Below, piece after piece: positions 57,996 through 64,000 of a stretch of 64,000 nucleotides of DNA. The stretch comes from Dactylonectria macrodidyma (taxonomy: Eukaryota > Ascomycota > Sordariomycetes > Hypocreales > Nectriaceae): NCBI GenBank assembly GCA_020744425.1, contig JAGMUV010000036.1, positions 310,001-374,000 on the forward strand, read 5' to 3'. Made by a program: the position numbers and the translations under genes. How positions within the stretch are numbered: the first letter of the stretch is position 1; every line of letters starts with the position of its first letter. Under the pieces are notes generated by a model. That model was not told the origin of the DNA and made no database searches. It was given only the letters and a program-made list of their open reading frames with translations.

Positions 57996-60900
57996 GGGAA
58001 GTCTCCTCTCTAGGACCTGAATTGCAGTCACTGATCTTTGACGAGGGCTCGATCAACATGGATGAACTACTCGGCGGGGAGAAGCTCTACCGTCCCTGTA
58101 CGATAGCAAGTTCAGGGTTGGCAATTAAAGTTAAAGGTCTATGTGATACCGGAGCGGATGGTTATGTCTTTGTGAATAAGGATCTAGCCCTAAGGATGCA
58201 CCAACAACTGCAGAGCCGTCGAATCCTAATCCCGGGGCGGGGACTCGCCGTCAAGGGATACAAGGGCGGACGACAACGGATTACCCACATCACGGTGGCA
58301 ACGCTAGATATAGATGGCAGACGACAGCCAAATTGTCCGATGTTGGAACTCGGGATGCATCAGGACCTGATCATTGGGAGGAAGTGGTTCGAGAAGCACG
58401 ACGTGGAAATCTCTGCCAAACATCGCCGCCTACGATGGCCTGACGACAGGCCGAAGGATTACCCTAGTAGCGATATTGTGATACCAATGTCTTCGTTGAA
58501 GGGCCCTCGCTGTTCAAGGCCAGCGGACCAGGCCGACATGGAACGACGCAACCAACTGAGCGCAGAACGAAAGAAGGCCCGCGAGGATCGGATCCTTAGG
58601 AGGGGAGATCGCCCGCCAAGGAGGCAATGGTCGGATGACGCCAAAGAGAACATGGCTAAGATGGACAGGGCATTGAGGGATACGGCACCCTCTCTCCCGA
58701 TGAGGGACTTCAATACCGAGCTAGCGATGATCCAAGCCGACCTGCCACGGCGACCAATGATTGATACTGAGGGAGTCACAATCGAAATCAGTATCGTTAG
58801 TGCCAGCAGGTGGCAGGAGAGGGTGGTCAAGCAGGAGGACACCGAATGGATCGGTGAAGTCACCCTCCAGGAGATCGACAAGATTATCGAAGAACGACTA
58901 GAACGGAGAGAAGCCGGAGGGGAGAACCTTCGTAAAGATACGCCCGAATTGAGGGAGAAGGTAGAGTCGAAGTTGCCTCGACAGCACTTACACCTGCGAC
59001 ATGCCTTCTCCAAGGCTGAGTCTGACGCCTTGCCACCCCACCGGCCAGGCGTTGACATGAAGCTGGAATTGAAAGAGCCAATCCCCGACAGTCGGAAGGT
59101 CCCGCCAATGTACAAGTTGAGCCTCGAACAGCTAGAGGTGATGAGGAACTATATCGAGGAGCACCTGCAGAAAGGATTTATCGTACCGGCAGGTGACGCG
59201 CCATACGCATCACCAGTCCTGTTTGCAAAAAAGAAGAACGGCGGATGGCGTTTCTGTGTGGACTACAGGAAGCTCAACGAGTTGACGGCGAAGGAACATT
59301 GTGCACCACCCCTGATAGAAGAAACCCAGTCGAGGCTGGCAAAGGCAAAAGTATTTACGAAACTCGACATCCGACAGGCCTTCTATCGGATGCGGATGTC
59401 CCCGGAATCCGAGGATCTCACAGCCTTCAAGACTCGGTATGGCACCTACAAGTATAAGGTGGTACCGTTTGGTCTGACCAACGGCCCTTCGCACTTCCAA
59501 GCTTACATCAACCACGTCCTGATGGATCTCCTAGACGTCTGCTGCACGGCATACATCGACGACATTCTCATTTACTCAGAAAACGTCAAGGACCACGAAG
59601 CGCACGTTAATGCAGTCTTGGAACGACTGGTCGCAGCAGGGTTGCAGGCAGACATCGACAAGTCAGAATTCTATGTTACAGAGACGGAGTTCCTGGGCTT
59701 TATAATTACGACAAACGGGATCCGGATGGACCCGAAAAAGATGAAGGCCATTATAGACTGGGAAGAACCAACAAACGTACGGGGAGTACAGGCCTTCCTT
59801 GGGTTTTGCAACTTCTACCGAAAGTTCGTCGAGTTTTACAGTCGGATAGCGCGACCGCTTACACTGTTGACGAAGAAGGGGATCCCATGGAGGTGGACTG
59901 AAGAGGAGACGACCGCGATGAAGGCTATGAAGTTGGCGATTTCGTCGGCCCCGTGCCGGGCCTGGTACGACCCTCTCCGTGATACGATCGTCGAGACCGA
60001 CGCGTCGGGAGGTGTGGTGGCTGCAGTACTAACCCAGAAGAGCGAAGACGGGGACTGGCACCCCGTAGCTTTCTTCTCCAAGACGATGAACGACGCGGAG
60101 ATGCGTTACCCGATTCACGACCAGGAGATGCTCGCGGTGGTATTGGCCTTGAAGGAATGGAACGCCGAGCTCTTGGGGCTCCAACGGCAATTCCTAGTTA
60201 TTACTGACCACAAAGCCCTCGAGTACTTCTCGACGAAACAACGCCTTAATGGCAGGCAAGCGCGGTGGGCGGACGACTTGGCGCCTTATGACTTCAAGAT
60301 CACCTACCGTCCGGGGCGAGAGAACATTGTAGCGGATGCTCTGTCTCGGAAGTCGTCCGAATTGGCTACGCAGAAGGCGCGACGAGAAGCTGCGTGGAAC
60401 AGGGTACTACTGAGTCAGGACCTGGTGATTAGTTCTATTGACTATGAGATCATGGGCGGTCCCTGTACCGAGCCCGATTCCGGGGAAGGACCAGAGGTGG
60501 CATTGATCGGGGCCGAAGCTGTCGAGTCCTCGGTCAGCTCCGGAAGAGAGGCTATCCGGGCGCCGGAGGGATGGCAGCTGCTTGACGCCGTCCTCCGGGC
60601 TAATAGGGCCTCTCCCCAATCACAGCCCTACCGAGAGAATGCAGAGAAGAAGGCCGATGGTTGGACGATGAACGAAGGGGTGGTCTGCCGGAACCAGCGC
60701 ATTTTTGTTCCGGACGACGGTGTTCTCCGAACGCTGGTCATTAAGGAGAACCACTGCAAGCTCAATGTAGCCCACCCGGGACGCAACAAAACCGTCAGAT
60801 TGGTTGCCGAGAGGTTCTGGTGGCCGGGCTTATCGGCCGACGTCGATCGGTTCCGGGCAAATTGTAAGCCGTGTGGAAGAGCTCACGCCAATAGAGACAA

Positions 60901-62185
60901 GACCCCCGGATTGTTACACCCATTGGAAGTCCCACACCGGATATGGCAGCATGTTACAACAGACTTCCATTACATGCCTAAGGACAAGAACGGATACGAC
61001 TGCGTGTGGGTAGTTATTGATCGGCTCAGCAAGATCGCTTTTTCTATACCTTGCTACCGGACGGTGACAGCGAAGGACGTTGCGTATATGTACTACCACC
61101 ACGTCTACCGTGTTTTTGGGGTGCCGGAGACGGTGACGTCAGACCGAGGACCACAGTTTATCGCCGCCTTCATGGATGAGCTATGCAAGCTTATCGGAGT
61201 GAAGCAGAAACTGAGCACAGCAGAGCACCCCCAGACAGACGGGAACACTGAGATCTACAACCAGTACTTGAACCACCGACTACGACCGTTTATCAACCAT
61301 TACCAAGACGACTGGAGTGAACTACTACCGTCGATGGACTATGCGCAGATGAATCTCTACCACGAGTCACTGGGTATGGAACCGGTGAGACTGTTACTCG
61401 GCCACTTGCCCCGATCCCAACTCGACTGGGATAAGAGAACCGACCTTGAGGGCTGCAAAACAAAAGCTGAACGTTTGTCGAGGGAGGATGCCCAGCAGTA
61501 TGCCAAGCGGATTGCGGACTCCATCAAAGTTGCTAGGCAGAATCTCCACCAGGCGCAGGAACAGCAGATCCGCCAAGCTAACAAGAAGCGCCGGGAACCG
61601 GATTTTACAGTTGGGGACAAAGTCTGGGTCGACATGCGCGGACTTACGAGTACAAGACCTAGCCAGGCGTTAGACTGGAGGAAGAGAGGGCCATGGACTA
61701 TTGTGGAACAAGTCGGGCATTCATACCGCCTGGACTTACCCTCCTCGTGGCACATAAACCCAACTCTACACGCGGATCGGTTGCGGCGTTATCCCGACAA
61801 TCCTATGCCAGGGCAGGATGAGGACCCACCACCACCTGAAGTCATCAACGGCGCTAAAGAGTACGAGGTTCACAAGGTCAAGGAGTCGCGGTACAATAAG
61901 CGCGACAAACAGCTCCAGTATAGGGTAGACTGGGTCGGACACGACCCCGACGATGAATGGTACCCTGCCGAAAACTTCAAGAACGCACCGATGCGACTGA
62001 AGGAGTTCCATGAGGAATATTCGGAGGCACCTGGGCCACCGAAGCGATTACAGGCCTGGGTCGACGCGGCTGCTGCGGATACGGACGTACCGGAGCACCC
62101 TGACGATAATCGACCGATCAAACTGGGCCGGGGGCCCAAGAAAGCACGACGGAAACGAAGAGTCTTCGTCATCTGGCGATCGTGA
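57962..62185 (+). CDS. Gypsy Pol (protease, RT, RNase H, integrase, chromodomain)
   Basis: The frame is open from 57962; there is no ATG near the start, so it is probably made by -1 frameshifting from gag. The overlap contains GGAAAAAGACG, an A-run that could slip, although it is not a canonical heptamer. Protease: LCDTGADGYVF (Asp about 20 residues after GEKLYRP). RT: CVDYRKLNELT, KLDIRQAFYRMRM, VPFGLTNGPSHFQ and the catalytic YIDDIL near 59552. RNase H: ETDASGGVVAAVL, HDQEMLAVVLALK, ITDHKALEYF, NIVADALSRK. Integrase: an HHCC zinc finger (H-x3-H-type NHCKLNVAHPGR, CKPCGRAH), then Asp (VTTDFHYMP), Asp (TSDRGPQF) and Glu (DGNTEIYNQYL). The C-terminus at 61860-62030 is a chromodomain (YEVHKVKESRYNKRDKQLQY, WVGHDPDDEWYPAENF), which directs insertion to methylated-histone chromatin. 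No stops or missing catalytic residues: potentially active. Confidence 0.92.
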   Translation, partial: VVLRVGKRRVLGEVSSLGPELQSLIFDEGSINMDELLGGEKLYRPCTIASSGLAIKVKGLCDTGADGYVFVNKDLALRMHQQLQSRRILIPGRGLAVKGYKGGRQRITHITVATLDIDGRRQPNCPMLELGMHQDLIIGRKWFEKHDVEISAKHRRLRWPDDRPKDYPSSDIVIPMSSLKGPRCSRPADQADMERRNQLSAERKKAREDRILRRGDRPPRRQWSDDAKENMAKMDRALRDTAPSLPMRDFNTELAMIQADLPRRPMIDTEGVTIEISIVSASRWQERVVKQEDTEWIGEVTLQEIDKIIEERLERREAGGENLRKDTPELREKVESKLPRQHLHLRHAFSKAESDALPPHRPGVDMKLELKEPIPDSRKVPPMYKLSLEQLEVMRNYIEEHLQKGFIVPAGDAPYASPVLFAKKKNGGWRFCVDYRKLNELTAKEHCAPPLIEETQSRLAKAKVFTKLDIRQAFYRMRMSPESEDLTAFKTRYGTYKYKVVPFGLTNGPSHFQAYINHVLMDLLDVCCTAYIDDILIYSENVKDHEAHVNAVLERLVAAGLQADIDKSEFYVTETEFLGFIITTNGIRMDPKKMKAIIDWEEPTNVRGVQAFLGFCNFYRKFVEFYSRIARPLTLLTKKGIPWRWTEEETTAMKAMKLAISSAPCRAWYDPLRDTIVETDASGGVVAAVLTQKSEDGDWHPVAFFSKTMNDAEMRYPIHDQEMLAVVLALKEWNAELLGLQRQFLVITDHKALEYFSTKQRLNGRQARWADDLAPYDFKITYRPGRENIVADALSRKSSELATQKARREAAWNRVLLSQDLVISSIDYEIMGGPCTEPDSGEGPEVALIGAEAVESSVSSGREAIRAPEGWQLLDAVLRANRASPQSQPYRENAEKKADGWTMNEGVVCRNQRIFVPDDGVLRTLVIKENHCKLNVAHPGRNKTVRLVAERFWWPGLSADVDRFRANCKPCGRAHANRDKTPGLLHPLEVPHRIWQHVTTDFHYMPKDKNGYDCVWVVIDRLSKIAFSIPCYRTVTAKDVAYMYYHHVYRVFGVPETVTSDRGPQFIAAFMDELCKLIGVKQKLSTAEHPQTDGNTEIYNQYLNHRLRPFINHYQDDWSELLPSMDYAQMNLYHESLGMEPVRLLLGHLPRSQLDWDKRTDLEGCKTKAERLSREDAQQYAKRIADSIKVARQNLHQAQEQQIRQANKKRREPDFTVGDKVWVDMRGLTSTRPSQALDWRKRGPWTIVEQVGHSYRLDLPSSWHINPTLHADRLRRYPDNPMPGQDEDPPPPEVINGAKEYEVHKVKESRYNKRDKQLQYRVDWVGHDPDDEWYPAENFKNAPMRLKEFHEEYSEAPGPPKRLQAWVDAAAADTDVPEHPDDNRPIKLGRGPKKARRKRRVFVIWRS

Positions 62186-62226
62186 GAATCTGACAACTTG
62201 CGCTCACGCGGCCGTTTTGAGCGCCT

Positions 62227-62241
62227 TGAAGAGGGGGGTGA
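62227..62241 (+). promoter_or_regulatory. Gypsy polypurine tract
   Basis: GAAGAGGGGGGTGA directly before the 3' LTR. Confidence 0.8.
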
Positions 62242-62442
62242 TGTGACGGGAGCGTCTGGAGTGCTGGACCCAGGGTGGGGTCGATACGTAACTAGGACGC
62301 ACGGGGCAGGCCACAGGGACTATCAACGCGTCTACGCGTCCACGCGCCTGCCCGCTTTCTCTTTCCTCTTCATCGTAGTATTCTCGCAATACAGTGGCAT
62401 TACCTCTTGAGTTGATCTCATCTGGCCCGTGACAATATACTA
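62242..62442 (+). repeat. Gypsy 3' LTR
   Basis: Matches the 5' LTR except for one T/C change near the GCGTCTACGCG repeat, ACA versus CTG before GCCCGTGACA, and one A/T after it. The following GTAAA equals the 5 bp before the 5' LTR. Confidence 0.88.
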
Positions 62443-64000
62443 GTAAAATAGCAATTTATAATACGCTTCTAAGTCTTTAGAGCACTATTCAAACCACTCG
62501 CTTAATTACTAGGCTAGATACGTCTTATAGTAATATAGGGACTGATTTACTACTTATTCTATCTTTTATTTCTTAATTTTTAATATTCTCTTCTAATCCT
62601 CTAACCACTATATTAGTATAGTCTATATAATAAAGGGCTCTTTTAAAAGAGTTAAATAGGTTTATTAAAGCCTAATAGTAAACTGCCTGAAGAGAGCTAA
62701 GGATAAAATATAAGAGATAAAAGTAATGACTGATTCTAATATAACGTTCTTACTCTAAGAGCTATCTATCTTTAGCTATATATAGCCACTTTTAAATAAA
62801 AGCTAATTACTTATATAAAGGAAGATATAAGTACTTAATATTTAGACCAGTATGCTTATAATTTAAGTTATTATTAGTCTTAATAATATTAATAACTTAG
62901 TTAAGATAAGGCTCTCTATCTATAGGCTTTATAAATATAATATAATAAAGGAGCTTTTAGTTAATCTTTAGGGGAGGTATAATAGGATTGCTCTTAGTAC
63001 TATAGACTTAGTTAGCTTTACTATCTTCTTTTACTAAGAAGGCTCTTTATTCTTTAAAAAATATATTAGAATAGGCTAAGAATTAGCTTTTAAGAAGATC
63101 AGCTATTATTATATAATAGTAAAAACGAATGAATGAGGCAGCCTATATTTATATAAACTACTCTGGTTATATAGTAATATATAGTTATTATTCTTAATTA
63201 ATGACCTAGCTAACTCCGAAAAGGAAGAATACTATACTTAAGTGACTTAATATATAGACTTAGTCTTTTATAAGTGCTTAAATAAGAATGCTAGAAAGGT
63301 TATTTAATAGAAGAGGAAGCTAATCTACTTAATTAAAGAGATAATAAATAGTACTAAGGCTCTTACTATAGCCTTTAATAATAAGTCTAACTTTATTATA
63401 TACTATTACTAGATTTATTCTTATACTTATACCTATCTTAAGTATTCTCTAAAGAGACTTGCTAAATATAGTATAAATAAGTATAGATAGATAGCTTATT
63501 AGTTTAAAGCGCTTTAAAAGATTATTAAAGTAATAGGATTCTTAGAAGAGGGCTTGCTTAAGATCCGCTAAAACTATCCACTAATGAACTAATATAATAA
63601 AGTAATAGCAGTTAGCCTTTACTATAACTATAATATATTAATAATCTTAATAAAGACTAAGGGCCTAGCTATAGTATTTTATATTATAAATTATATTACT
63701 AAACTGAATATATTAATATAGAAACGCATTATCTTCACTACTAAAGTCCTTTAATAGCTTTATAAATCTAATATACTAAATCATTAGGTATCAGATTCTA
63801 CTAAGTATAATGCTTAGTAGCTAGCTATACTAAACAAAAGCCATCAGTTTCTAATAAGGGCTGCGAACTGAATCTTTTCTAAGAAATAGCTCTTATCTAT
63901 AGAAGTCTGCTACTACTTACTTAACTATTAGACGGACTTTACTAACGTATTATATTAGTCCTTCTTAAATCTGACTGCACTATATTAGGCCATCTTCTGC
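62443..64000 (+). pseudogene. RIP-decayed Helitron Rep (copy 3), runs off the window
   Basis: Very AT-rich, full of stops, yet collinear on the + strand with Rep residues about 782-1298 of Helitron copy 2. Anchors: CAAACCACTCGCTTAATTAC (copy 2 CAAACCACTCGCTCAGCTAC), AAAGGGCTCTTTTAAAAGAG, AAGTATTCTCTAAAGAGACT, ACTAAGGGCCTAGCTATAGT and AGACGGACTTTACTAACGT. Differences are almost all C to T and G to A. The HUH motif HLHGLLW has become YLYKLLW (CAC to TAT twice, GGA to AAA; near 63144-63164). It is cut at the left by the gypsy element, and the right side continues beyond the window. RIP is the natural explanation; the function is destroyed. Confidence 0.9.

Larger units (their letters stand above)
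56143..62442 (+). mobile_element. Ty3/gypsy chromodomain retrotransposon (chromovirus)
   Basis: A 6.3-kb element with LTRs at both ends, intact gag (56502-57995) and pol (frame open 57962-62185), a purine tract and a C-terminal chromodomain. The LTRs differ at about five of 201 positions. GTAAA flanks it at 56138-56142 and 62443-62447 if each LTR is taken eight bases past GTGACA, to ATACTA. It sits inside or beside a RIP-decayed Helitron, so it is younger than that RIP event. Confidence 0.92.

Overview
The window looks like a transposon-rich, accessory-type stretch of a filamentous ascomycete (Pezizomycotina) chromosome. The clues are short GT-AG introns of about 50 bp, a HET-domain gene, a fungal rhodopsin-like (Pth11-type) membrane protein, a fungal F-box protein, an APH-type kinase, chromodomain Ty3/gypsy and Ty1/copia elements, Helitrons, and one block with the massive C-to-T and G-to-A decay expected of repeat-induced point mutation (RIP). 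No housekeeping gene, rRNA or tRNA was recognised.

Layout. 0-8 kb: mostly non-coding, with a LINE reverse transcriptase fragment (3.4-3.9 kb), an intact APH-family gene (4.1-5.2 kb), and two diverged copies of a repeat that ends in a small Cys4 zinc-knuckle peptide (5.75 and 7.6 kb). 8.5-12.0 kb: one reading frame broken by a single TGA, carrying four copies of a Cys/His module. 12.1-13.4 kb: a convergent F-box gene. 14-17.5 kb: two unrecognised ORFs. 18.4-20.3 kb: a HET gene. 20.3-23.4 kb: a decayed BED-finger hAT transposon. 23.5-24.2 kb: a piggyBac-type fragment cut by the LTR of a copia element (24.18-30.54 kb). 30.5-34.6 kb: a truncated Helitron Rep (copy 1). 35.6-43.0 kb: a second Helitron (copy 2) whose single Rep-Pif1 helicase frame is split by a 765-bp inverted-repeat element. 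43.3 and 53.2 kb: two solo LTRs of one family, each with a perfect 5-bp target duplication. 44.9-55.5 kb: sparse genes (a 5'-truncated spliced relic, a 4-exon rhodopsin-like gene, a small forkhead gene, a tetraspan membrane protein) and TE debris, including a partial copy of the Cys/His module. 56.1-62.4 kb: a chromodomain Ty3/gypsy element with intact gag and pol. 62.4-64.0 kb: a third Helitron Rep, reduced to AT-rich sequence by near-total transitions.

The host genes do not form a pathway. The window is best read as nested mobile elements with a few secreted-side, membrane or self-recognition genes among them. The most unusual items are the four-module Cys/His frame with a dispersed copy elsewhere, the Helitron split by a TIR element at a reconstructable site, the covarying hairpin array in the copia 3' region, and the coexistence of a RIP-destroyed Helitron with two little-mutated relatives.
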